This document shows positions 11,575 to 22,955 of a stretch of 64,000 bases of DNA, one piece after another. The notes beneath the pieces were generated by a model. It saw only the letters and a list, made by a program, of their open reading frames with translations. It was not told where the DNA came from and did not search any database. Location of the stretch: the NCBI GenBank assembly GCA_945643635.1, contig CALZFC010000005.1, forward strand, positions 8,332,501 through 8,396,500. The letters are read 5' to 3'. How positions within the stretch are numbered: the first letter of the stretch is position 1; the number at the start of each line of letters is the position of its first letter. The stretch comes from Allodiplogaster sudhausi. Lineage: Eukaryota; Nematoda; Chromadorea; Rhabditida; Diplogasteridae. The translations under genes were made by a program, and so were the position numbers.

Positions 11575-12697
11575 CTGGCCCACGCCTTTGTGGTCATAGT
11601 ACAGCTGCCGCAGTCCCTTCTTGTGGCCGTAGAGTCGCGTCTTCTCCTGCAGTCGGTAGATGCCATGAGTGGCAATCCACGCGTCCGGGTCCGTGCAGTC
11701 CTCGCTGTTCGGGAAAGTGCTGCGAAAGGCTACATTTCTGTATCAAAAAGGAAAAGTAGAAGCAAACAAAAGGATGAGAAGAGAGATAAGACTTCAACAG
11801 ACTAATTCTTCAATGAAGTCCCGTTCCTGATAAAGTGGATGTGAAATGCCTTGACGTGAAGAGGATGCGTATGCCAAGGATGTTCGGGCAACTTCTTGTG
11901 CAGCGAAGCGCTTTTCTTAAAAAAAAAAGTGCTTTTAAATTAGTTTAGATAGCTTTACGGACCACAACTTCGGAGAAACTTGAGCGGAAAATACCGTAGT
12001 TCACTGGGTACTGCTCCTTCTTTCCATTCCTCAGACCAACGTAAAGCCATAGTTCGGACACCTGACGATGGGACAGACTTCATTAAAGACAAAATCTCCG
12101 AGTGATCTGGACCACTGACACCTTCATGAGTCCTGGTGATGTAGGGTATATCCGTCTAAAAGCTCAAAACCATTTGAAGTACAGAAGTGCACTATTGTGA
12201 ACAGTTCAGTTCAGTGCAAAAAGATTCAATGAATACAATAGAAGACTAATAACACATAGTCCCTCGTAATATCGTTCGCCGACTTCTTTCAGAGCCATGA
12301 AGCTGGAACCGGTAGACTGCAATTTCTTTCTTTTTATTTCCTCAGTTTCTTGAGTGGCGTTGATACTGGCTGTGCTAACCCTCAGCGTACTCCGATCCAC
12401 AGCCAGATAACGGACGGCGAAGAAGAAGAGGTTGTCGCTCGTCCCTTTGTTGCAATCGCCAAGATCATACGAAAAGACCTGCAATGCTACATTTTATTAT
12501 TTCATTTAGAACAACGATTAATTATTCTCTATATTTTTTCTCCGGCTGCTAAATTGTCCGGTAGAATTAGAGCGACATTTTAGTCAACTATTGGTAATTC
12601 AATAAAGAAAAGAAACCGTCGCAATGTCCTTCCCAGGTTGTTGAGCACTGATGAGAGAGAGCAGAGAGAAAGGGACGACCACTCTGAGCAGCTGCAT
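11575..12697 (-). CDS. Predicted secreted protein, unidentified; 3' end unresolved
   Basis: Minus-strand exons 12697-12617, 12478-12380, 12316-12254, 12155-12120, 12061-11963, 11915-11893 and 11737-11575 join in frame. The first exon gives a signal peptide (MQLLRVVVPFSLLSLISAQQ). About 189 mature-form residues follow with scattered cysteines (GDCNKG, EGLC, SEDC) and blocks such as VSELWLYVGLRNGKKEQ and YGHKKGLRQLYYDHKG, rich in aromatic and basic residues. I recognise no domain. The exon starting at 11915 has two possible ends. A donor at 11892 leads to the 11737-11575 exon. Reading through gives a His-rich tail and a stop at 11802, possibly an alternative 3' end. After 11575 a good donor (CAG/gtcagc) leads into the 180-bp GA repeat, and I could not place the last exon. 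It lies in the same orientation about 550 bp downstream of the ZP gene. Confidence 0.6.
11802..11915 (-). other. Alternative 3'-terminal exon of the 11575-12697 gene
   Basis: If the donor at 11892 is not used, the exon from 11915 stays open to TAG at 11802-11804 and adds a His-rich stretch with codons PWHTHPLHVK. The internal exon at 11737-11575 has stronger coding character. This is therefore either an alternative terminal exon or intron sequence that happens to be open. Confidence 0.35.
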
Positions 12698-13250
12698 TGA
12701 AAAGGAGTGATTGCACCGAAGGATACAATGACTAAAATGGATATCTGCTGAGCACTGTTCCTACATCGACAGAGTTATTTGCATAATAAACGCGGACTTC
12801 ATTTTCAAAAGTTTTGATTACTAAGACAATCATCCCTGAACATCTCTTTTTCACCAACTTGAATATCAACAATCTGTAAACTCATCTTTATTGAAGATAT
12901 GCTGTGTTGTATGCATGAATGAATGATACGGAATGGAAAGGCAAACGAGTAACGCTTGAAAGTGTGCAGAGTTATGACACGTATCACTTGGCTGCTATTG
13001 GGAAGGGAATCATTTGTTCACGAGAAAGAACTCGACTAATTCTAACTATGCATGCATTGTTTCGCGGGATATGACAAGAAAGTGAAAATGGTAGTCATGA
13101 AATCGAGAAAAAAGCACACGCAAGGCATTCGCACCTGAACAAAGTAGTCTGCTATGTTTTGTAATTATAAGAGAGAGCAGCACCATCAGGAATGGCGAAG
13201 TTATCAACGGAGAGAGAATGAGAGGGAGAGATAACACCAGAAATGGATAA

Positions 13251-15431
13251 TCAGAGAAGCGGAGACGTGAGAAGTTGCCGTTGTCGATGAACAATGAAAG
13301 CGAGGAGGATGGTCAAAGTGGCCAGTAGAAGCAGAGAAGCCACGATGAGGGCGAGCACACGGGGAGGCATCCCTAAGAAAAATATATTCTCGAAATTACG
13401 CACCGTTTGCAAAAATAGTGTTACATAAATGTACATTTCTACATATTTGATAAGCCCTAAACAATGCCAGAATTTCTTCTCGAATTTGTTTTCATGGCTG
13501 CAGAGTTACCACTGCTGCAGACAGCGAAGGGCGCGCCCGCGCCCTCAGAGAAGTTTCCATCGCCGAGATGCTCTTTAAAATAACACTTAATTAGCAAAAT
13601 ATTTCTTATCTTTTGTAAGTATTATATTGATAACGGAGAAGGGAACCGACGAGCATCGCCGGATTCTTCGATGCCGAGAACGATGAGACCGCGCTCCGGT
13701 AGATCGAAATCAGCCACTGCCGCTGGCTGTCTGGCTGCTTCTGCCGTCTTATTTGCACCGGCTCAAACATATTTCGTTTCATTAATGTATGTTTATATTT
13801 AAAAATGTATATATTTTTTGTAATGCCAAGGCATAAATTACTGACCGGAAGCCCTCTGGCGTCGTATCAGTCGAGTGTACGGCTCAGGCTGCGCGTGCAG
13901 GGGGGAGGCGGTGAAGAGGGCCGCGACGCCAACCCCGCTCCCCTCCTCATCCTCCATTGAAGCAGAGGACGCAGAAGATGTCTGGCAAAAGGCCTGGATT
14001 CTTTCAAGAAAAACACATTTATACAATAAATAAATAAAATTTTATAAGTTAATGTATTATCCAAGAAGAAAGTTGATTGCCTTTAGCCTGCTGTTGTCGA
14101 TGCCATTGAGATCGCTAGCAGAATACGGTTTGAAACCCGGAGGCATAGGACTTCGACTGGGGCCCGAAGGAGTTGAATACAAGGAGGATTGTACTTCCTG
14201 CTAGAACAATCAGCATATGGCATAACTTCTCAAAGGATTCCAACCTCTTCAAATTGTCCACTCGATGCAGTGTTCACTGGCACGGACGGGCCATAGTCAC
14301 CTCAACCATATTTTATCATTTCGTCTTCAGCGTCGAATAAAGAATATATGTACCATTTGTCGATGCAGCTCTCGGTGCATCGGGATCGTACTTGTACCCA
14401 GATGGAGTAGTCGGAGTTCTATTAATTAAAATGGGTAGTTTTGTATTCATTTAAAAGTGTAAGTTCAATTTGAAGAAGACCACTGACATGCTGTTTTCGC
14501 TGGCAGCCGTAGACGAAGAGAACGTGAGTGGAGTCTCCTCGAGAGGCGCGCCTTGAGTACTCGAGTAGTCTTTGCTAGACTCTGGCTGGACGATCAGCCG
14601 AGGACCCGTCGTCGTTTCTGTCGTGGAGAGCGGACGTGTTGGATATCTGCAAAGAAGTGATTGCCTCTAGTAAAAGCAAACAGTTTCTTTCTCGTGGCAT
14701 GCTTATATTTGTTTCAGAAACTCTCTTAAAAAATTTAAATAAATTTTTTTTTGTTAAAAAAAAGTAACAGACCCTGATTCATGCTCCTCTTCTAGCGGCG
14801 TATTTCTGTCGATTTCAGAGGTTCGTGTCGAGGGCTCAACCTGTTCTTGAAGTTGTGGCGAAGAGAGGCATTGTGGTTGCTGAAATAACTTCTTGTTTCT
14901 TTTTCTGCCCCTCCTTCAGTCTTCTCTTTTCCCTTCACTCTCTCAATATATTCATGAAGGAATAATAACGAAAACGAGCGGATTTACTGACAGCAGAAAT
15001 GCATCCAAACTGTCGTTCCTTGAGCGTCAGCCGAATCTGGCAGTTGAAGTAGAGGCCGACACGATCTGCGAACTTGAAGACTTGCGCTGTCTGCCCTGCA
15101 GACAAGTCAGCCAAGTAGTAGAGCTGGTCTAGGATGGAGGTGTCTGCAGAGCATCTGGAAGGAGAGATGGAGAGAGAGAGAGTGAGAGAGAGAAAGAGAG
15201 AGTGAAAGAGACACAGAGATAAAAGAAGGAGAGAAAGAGATGGAGAGAAGATCAGAGATTAGAGAAGCAGACGGTCTGAGACACACACCCATTTTCATCA
15301 AGAACTGAGACCGGAGTCCCTCCTTGGCCGTCATAGACAGTGCAGGTATGAACACGCATGCAGTAGACATCGGGAAGCTGGAAAGAGCATACGCAGTTGT
15401 GTGTGTAGGAGAGGGCAAGGGAGAGAGAGAG

Positions 15432-15472
<41 letters not shown>

Positions 15473-16953
15473 AGAGATCTGACCATGGGAGCAACTTCAA
15501 AGGATAAATACATATTTTTTTCATTTTATCTTCAATTTGAAATTACTTTGATTTGCATTATTGTGAGTTTGAACATGACTCCGAAGAATATAAGCCAACC
15601 CCGCCATCGCAAGTCCACTTGTGATAGACCCAGTCCCCGATTCTTGCATAAGTGACCGGCGAACCATCCGGGCCATCCGCCAGAATCTCATATCTAGCAA
15701 AGAGAATTCAGCATCATTGCAGCTATGGGCATTCGCCGTGAAGCTTTCGCTCTACTTTGTAATCAATATAAGATAATGAAAATATCTAACTTGCAAGAGG
15801 GCAACGGTGTCTGAGATTCAAGGAGCTCCGTCGTCAGATGCCTGATGCAGAGAGAGAGAGAGAGATAGAGAGACAGGCAGACAGAGAGACAGAGGGTAAG
15901 ATAGAGAAATAGAGAGAGACAGAGAGAGATAGATAGAGAGAGAGACAGCGAGAGATAGAGAGATAGATAGAGGGAGACACAGCGAGAGATAGAGAGAGAA
16001 AGATAGAGAGAGACAGAGAAGGGCATGAAAAGTGAAGAAAGGAAAGAAAAATGAATATGTCGAACCCGACGTCAATTCGCTGATTGACAGCCTTGCTCGT
16101 CTCGAGATAGAAACACGCCGTGCGATATGCACGATCTACTTTTGTGATGAAAATCTAGAAAAGTACACACATACGTGATACATACACATGTATGATACGC
16201 GCTTATGAATTCATCTTATAAAAGATAAATGTTTTTGCTCACCGGATGGAAGGAAACGATTACAGTCGCGATTACGGTAACTCCGTTGATCTACAATTAA
16301 TTACAAGTTGGCTTCATTCTTGCCATTCCAAATTCAGTTACTGTGCAACTGTCTATTTGCTCTTAAAAGAAGGCTGACCTCTCGTTGTCTTCGCACTCCG
16401 CACTGGTCGAATCGGATGGAGAAGTGTTGATCAGACAAGGAGTCTCCGAGCTGCACGCATTCTGGCTCTCCGATGTGACCCTGAAATTTCTGAATTGCTA
16501 TTTTCATTTCTTTTACATTATTAGTAAAAATATATAGACCATGCCTAAATTTATAATGGATTGCCTTAGCCCTTTGGCCATATCCCAAGCGAATCTCTGC
16601 GGCTGCTTTTTTACAACTCCTAGATTGAATTTGTAATTGTGAGACAACACATCGGCCGGAAACATGCTCGTGCACGAGTAATGAATTATCGTGGACAGGT
16701 AATTTTAAGGCTATGGCAAAAAAGAGAGCGAGAGAAGGGCGAGCGAGTCAGAGAAAGAACGGGAGATGGAGATGGGAAGACAGAGAGAAGGGCAGATACA
16801 AGTGCTGGCAAAAGATTAGAGGAGAAAATATGACAGCGAAAGATGAATGAGAAGTTGAAATTCTTGCCTTGACAAATATCCTGCCTGTAAAAGACTGATC
16901 GGTCTTGAAGGAGAGCGAGATGTCCTCACTACCGCATCGCACTTCGGGTTCCC
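13251..16953 (-). CDS. Cuticlin-like ZP-domain transmembrane protein (5' exon missing)
   Basis: Minus-strand exons: 16953-16868, 16480-16379, 16290-16243, 16154-16066, 15841-15791, 15693-15600, 15377-15289, 15154-14992, 14879-14773, 14646-14488, 14418-14354, 14300-14245, 14197-14081, 13981-13846, 13761-13651, 13572-13510, 13372-13251, about 550 residues. All junctions keep frame. The order of motifs is that of nematode cuticlins: GEPEVRCG, then GRIFVKGH, ECVQLGDS, FDQCGVRRQRE, VSFHPIFITKVDRAYRTACFY, CKYEILADGPDGSPVTYARIG, YHKWTC, YCMRVHTCTVYDGQGG, LLDENGC-type Cys, and a QPQC end of the ZP module. A Ser/Thr/Pro linker, a furin-like RRQR site (13846-13981 exon) and a C-terminal hydrophobic helix with a short basic tail (13251-13372) complete a type I membrane precursor. 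Such proteins are secreted and polymerise in cuticle or apical matrix. Two introns appear to use GC donors (16867, 14080). The signal-peptide exon lies upstream of 16953 and is not certain. Confidence 0.9.
15846..16020. repeat. (GA)n-rich intronic microsatellite
   Basis: Interrupted GAGA/GATA/GACA array filling most of the ZP-gene intron 15842-16065. It is CT-rich on the coding strand and runs up to the acceptor. Shorter arrays lie in the two neighbouring introns (about 15165-15250 and 15420-15470). Confidence 0.85.
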
Positions 16954-18646
16954 CTCAAACAAAGTTTTCCATCGTTTGCTCGTGGCATCTCAAAAAAAAT
17001 TCACCGCAAATTAGCCATTACTCGTGCTTCATTGTATATTCGTCTCAGTCTACTGGTAGATCAATCTTCTACTTGCTCTGCTTCTACCGTAATGGACACT
17101 CTTGTAATTGCTTGTGATCATACATGTGGCCATGGCAAATGGACCCATTTGCTATTACTCCTCCATCACGGTCTAGCAGATTCTGCTGGCCTGGCCATTA
17201 AGTCTCGACCATGTCTGGGCACAGGGTACTTCTAGAGCAAAAGCATTATCATTTTGATCTACAGATGTACTTTCTCCTCTCTCTCTCTCTCTCTCTCTCT
17301 AATCGTTCTCAACTGGCGCTCACTTCTTTGTGCTTCGCGGCTCTTGCCGACTTGAGTACATTAGGGAATGAAAAAAGGTGATCCAAGCTTGGGAGAGGAA
17401 GGAAATCGCAAATTCTGTGAGTGAAAGGTGGAAGTGAGAGAGAGAGAGAGAGAGAAAGAGTAAAGAGTGAATGAGAGAGTGAGAGGGCGAACAAGAGACT
17501 GGAATCAGACAGAAAAGAGCCGGTAACATGATGAATGGAAGAAAGCATTAAAGTGAAAGTGAGAGGGTGGAAAACAGACGAGCAGAAAGAGAGAGGAGGA
17601 GAGGCTCTCAGGCATTCTCTAATGGGGTTGATGGCATGTGCTACAGGCAGGGAATCGGAAGCACAAGAGAGTGCTTTGCCAAGGACCAGGGATCATGAGG
17701 AGAGGGGACAGAGAGAGAGGGATGAAGAGAGAGAGAGAGAGAGGAGGATAGTGAGATAGCGAGAGATAGACAGAAAGAGAGGAAGAGAGAGAGAGAGAGA
17801 GAGAGCAGATGACAAAGGAAGGGGATTAGAAACAGCGAGTAATGAGACGAGATGTCTGAATGCCGTGAATTCCCTTGAATTGCGTGGTGAGCGTTGATGT
17901 TTTCCAGTGTTTTTGCACCTCGGCAATGTCGACTGAACGATCTCGCAAAGGGTGATCGAGAGAAGAAGAAGAGACGGAACCAGCTACGATTCCCTTTTTT
18001 CTCCTTTACCATTAGCCCCTCTCTCAATCTTTATGCCAATTCTTTCCTAAAGCATGAATGCTGCCAAAAAAAACAACAACAACAGAGCTCATTCACCGTT
18101 TTGCCATTCATCACTAATATGACATGTATTTGTGTTAGAAAAAGGAAGCCGACTTGTCAGAATGAGTTGTGGTTGCTAAGGCATTGAATGAGAGTTCAAG
18201 GCCAGACGGGGGTTTTCCAAGGAGTGCAGATTCACGCTGTGAGAAGAAGAAGGAAATTCTGATGGACATAAATGAAGCAGAACAGGGATGGCGTTGGCAT
18301 TCAAAGGAAGGCCTTGCACGTTTCAGTTCAACTAATTACCGGATGGTGAGATCAAAGATGAAAGAGTTGCAAGATCAGAACAGCTCCATCGCTAACCAAT
18401 GACACCCGAAGCTGGAGTCATCCGAGATGGAGCTTGTGATTCTTCCTTTCGTTCCACGTACTCGGCTGATGCTTGAATTCCAGAGAGCAGAGACTACAGA
18501 ATGGAACTGATATTCAACCCAAAATTATGTTTTCGCTGTTCGTGTTTATCACTCTAGAATAGCACAGTAATTATAAATAGGAATTCTAAAACATTCTTAA
18601 ATAATTTCCGGTTGTCAAATAAAGTAATTTTTATTATTGTGCTCAC

Positions 18647-18718
18647 CAGTAATAGCAAGGCCGCCAAGGGTGGAAGTCTGGAGAGATCGCCGTGGCCGCT
18701 CCTTCGATTTCTTGTCAT
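18647..18718 (-). other. Candidate first exon with signal peptide for the ZP gene
   Basis: An ATG at 18718 (-) opens 24 codons ending in LAALLLL, followed by a strong donor (gtgagc). This looks like a signal-peptide exon in the right orientation, 1.7 kb upstream of the first certain ZP exon. Its exit phase is 0, whereas the 16953 exon needs phase 1, so another small exon would have to lie between. The link is therefore tentative. Confidence 0.3.
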
Positions 18719-19675
18719 CTGATTTTAAAGTAATAGTGCAACGATCAATTTAACTCGGCATGAAGTCAAATGGATAATAATATGGAGATTGGACAATTGT
18801 CCCAGCCGGTATATTGAGTAAATCTATTATTTTTGAAATAGATAAATGAAGTGAAGAAAGAGAACGAGAAAGGAGTCGGAATGGAAGAAAGTGAGAGTGG
18901 CTGCCATTCCATCTCCGCCTCCAACTCGAGTATCATACGGAAAAGGGCATGCAATGAAGCAGCGGGAGATTGGTGGGCGGCGTTCACTGAGGACTGCATA
19001 CCGTATCAAACCATGCTATTATCACTGTGGGACCAGGGCAATCTGGACGAACAATAAGGATGGCATTCCATGTGCAAGGAAGAGCAAAGGAGAATTCGCC
19101 CCGTAGCCAAAGGCATTAACGACATGCAGATTACTTCCAGCGGAAAATGCCTCCCAGTTCGGAATCGTTGAACTGTCCAGAGCGCACTATCCATATCTCC
19201 ACCCCTCTCCTTCTCTCATCCTACTTGCATGCATATGTGTATATATGTACTGTATATCGAGAGCGAAAGATGTAGAAGCAGAGAATGAACCGAGAAAGAA
19301 GAAAGTAAAGAGACGGAGAGAGGTGAAGATTGCAAAAAATTAGACGGAAATGACTATATAGTGAACAACAGAATCATAAGCCCGAGGGGAAAGAGAGCGA
19401 AAGTGAAATCGAGAAAGAGAGACAGAGAGAGAGAGAGAATGAGCGAGAGAAACAACACGAGTCAACTCATCTTCTCTGCTAGATTAGATGAGAGCGTGGC
19501 ATAACCGCCGGCAAGGAGGGCGTGACTATTCTGATGGAAGAATGAGAGGGCCTTCAAGATCAGTCTCCACATCTCGCAACTTATAAAGGGGTGAGATAGC
19601 AATGCGGAAGCGGAGAGTTCAGAGAAAACATGAGTGCTTGGCGACCGAAAGAGAGAGGGAGGGTAGTGAGACAGA

Positions 19676-19755
19676 GGGCGAGAGACAGGGAGAGAGAGGG
19701 CGAGAGACAGGGAGAGAGAGGGCGAGAGACAGGGAGAGAGGGGCGAGAGGGAGAG
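19676..19755. repeat. 22-bp minisatellite, three copies plus partial
   Basis: The unit GGGCGAGAGACAGGGAGAGA(GA) is repeated with a 22-bp period: the GGGCG motif recurs at 19676, 19698 and 19720, with a last diverged copy at about 19741. It is embedded in GA-rich DNA. Confidence 0.75.
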
Positions 19756-22197
19756 AGATTGAGAGAGCCGAGATATGACAGTCACAACAGCCACTTACGA
19801 CCGAGGACTACAGGAGAGAATGACGACATTATGGAGATCACCTTATTTGCACACTTCAAAAAAAAATTTCTTTAAATAAAAAAAAGGATCACAAGGAATA
19901 TTGTGAACGTTCGATTCGGTGTTTAAAAAAGTTCTAAAATTATTAATGTGAATAAAGAAGTCTCGATATCTGACATGGTTCCATGACATGAACGGTTCGT
20001 GAATAATAATACAGGAATGAATAGATGATAGCGGAAGCTAGCATGGAGCACATTGACAAAGATGATCAGCGCACTTCTTTGGTGCGTTCGTATAGAACTG
20101 ATTAATTGATGGTGGGGATGGCTCTGTCTGTGATTGCGCAACATAAATAACCTCAAGGCTTTTAGAGCCAGAGGATGACTCTTTCCATTTGCCTTTTTCA
20201 AAGAGACCGGACAAAGAGGTCCAACTGAGTAGGAGAGGGGGGGAGGACAGGGATGGAGACTAGACTGTCCTCGAGGCGGGAGAGGGAAGAAGAAATTGCA
20301 TGTGGGGGGGGGGAGTAAAAGGAGACCTACGATCATGGACGCCTTTTGTTCAGCATTTAATGTAGCCAGCGAAAATGTGCAGAAGGCGATGAGGGGGGAG
20401 CTTTAAGAGTGCGAACTTAATTGATCACAATGGGGATCTGAATTAGCAAGACAAGCTGTGCCAGGGGCTTCAACCCGAAGATCACATTAAAGCGGTGTCA
20501 TTTGGCATGGCAAAGAGCTTGTAGTTACTGTTTCTGGGCGTGGTTCTATCCCAACATTGAGGCAGAGAGATTGAGAGGCGGAAGAGGGTGAAAGAGAAAC
20601 TACTAATGATAATGACAAAGGATCAATCCACCCGCCCAAGGCACTGGCGGATTGGTTTAAATAGTTTGATTTCTGGATCAAAGGGATGGGTGAATTGGCA
20701 CGGCTGAGTCACAAGAAATAGAGAACTGCTTTGCCTACTTTGGACTTCGCAGGTAAACAAGCAACGAACCAACGCCCCCTATCTCGCGTTCCTCCATCGA
20801 CACTTCTGAACAATCGAGCCATGCTTGTAGTATGTATTTATAGAGATATCCGATGTGACCCAGATGGCCTTGACTTGTGCTTTTTAGCTTCTGTAGCAAT
20901 TTGTCGTGGCAGAATAGAAAAATAAAAGAAGAGAAGGAAGAGCACGAGAGAGTGGAAGAGAAATGAAAGAGAAGGCAGAGTCGAGACTGAAGATGTCTGT
21001 TGTCCTCTGCTGGGTGACCTCGGTTAAATTGTTGAAAGGCGCGTGCCAATGCACCGCTACACCAACTTATAATTGCTCTTACTAACGTCTCACTAGTCAC
21101 GATTTTGGTCTCTCCTCTCCTCCTTCTTTTTCTCTTCCTGTCACAAACTCCTATTCAAGTCCACGCTATTTCTAGTTTTACTTCAACTTTCTCTTTTCCT
21201 CTATCGTCTCCACACGCTATTCTGGAACGGAATAAGTAAAAGTAAAACAAATTATTCTTCTACTGAAATTTTTTAAAATAGTGGAGTAGCAGTTATAATA
21301 GAAAGAAATTGCTATACGTATGTATGTATGTTGGACTCTGTACTCTAAATGAATATAGAAAAAGGAATATTAGCAAAAATTTTACGTGGTAATACGCCGT
21401 TATATCCAGCAAAAGCTGGAATAATTGCCCATTAGAATTTATTTTATTCGTTCTTTCTTATAATTGAAATGTTGTTTTCTGTGAACACCACAAAAAGTAG
21501 TAGTACTTTTTCGTTTACTTTTTCTTTGTTCATGGACCATCGTTCTCATCTCTCAGAAGACATTGACTCGTGAGCATAGCATGGCTTGTAATCAGATCTG
21601 AGGGGTATGAGAAAGCGGAAGAGGCGAAGGGAAAAGGAAGAAGAATTCAGATACTTCTATGCACATTTTAGGAATGCAGCGGCACAATTCTTTTGCTTTC
21701 CTCCTGTCTTCGTTGCTAATTTTGCATGCTGATCTTACTCCATCCCTTTCCGCTACTATCGTTGTATATCCTAAAGAAATTCAATATCCCTATGGCATAG
21801 TAAAAAAAAACATCTTCACCACCCAAGGGGTTTCAAAAATTCTTCCTGTTTCAAGCTCTCATTGTCAGTGGCCAACTGTCAGGCCCAACACGGTGTTCGA
21901 GCAAACTCCGAGCTGTCAACTGGGTGTCACCCAGAAATGCACTGATTGTGCGGTAAGAAGACGTTAAGAAGCTGACAGAATGGTACCAGTAGCAGTGCAT
22001 CAAACTTGTGAAAAGACGCCTGTTTACTTTTTATGACTTGGCTGTCAAAGTTTGTTCTGTCCAAGCGCTCTCAATTTGACTTTTTTTTGGAGAGTTTTCG
22101 ATGTGTAAAGGATTTTTTTTAATAAAAAAAGGAAAGGTGCTCGCCCCGTTACTACATAAAAAATTAATATTGTGAAGAGGAACAAAGAGAGAAACAT

Positions 22198-22199
<2 letters not shown>

Positions 22200-22239
<40 letters not shown>

Positions 22240-22425
22240 TGAGAGAGTCAAGGAGTGAAAGAGAGAAAGAGAGCGAGAAAGAGCGAAAGAGAGAAAAAGA
22301 GCAAGAAAGAGAGAAAGAGTAAAGAGAGCAAGAGTAAAATAGAGAAAGAGAGTAGTTGAGAAAGAAAGAAATAAAGAAAGAGAGAAAAAAGGACAGAGAG
22401 AAAGAGAGACAGAGAGAAGATGCCT
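22200..22425. repeat. Long imperfect (GA)n array
   Basis: About 225 bp of GAGA with AAAG and GCGA interruptions in the gene-poor interval. It accounts for the Ser/Phe/Leu-rich reading frames on the minus strand. Confidence 0.85.
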
Positions 22426-22920
22426 TTCCCTCCAGCGAGAACTTGAAATGATGAAGTCTCAAGTGAAATGAGCATCGTCAGAGTTCGTCTCAAAAGACGA
22501 ACGTCGCCATGAAATAATTTGATTTGTCCTCTAGCTTTTTCTTCTTCCTCATGGGCTCGGGTACGAAGTTGGTAATCAGACATATACATATATTGATATT
22601 CTGGATATGTTTTTTTAATGCAATACTCTTAGAATTATGAGAAATCGCTTTTTAAAGAAAAAAACCGATTGCTTAATGAATCAAAAGTCCCCATTGAATC
22701 AAGAATGTTCTCGGCTGAGTTGGAGGCGGAGTCATCCATGGTTTGCCCTTATTCTTTCCTCTCAGTACTTCTCCAGTATGTCCTTTCCGCCTTTACTTTC
22801 CTTCTTTTCGACCTCATAATTCATGAGGCTCTATGTATGTGTTCATCTTTGCTTCTTCTTGCCTGCTAATCCGCCATAACCCATATATCTTTACCAACTC
22901 ATTCCCTTTCTCTTTGTCTG

Positions 22921-22955
<35 letters not shown>

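Noticed and set aside
21659..21967. 102-codon ORF with a hydrophobic start
   Set aside because: Base composition is non-coding, there is a poly-A run inside, and nothing extends or supports it.
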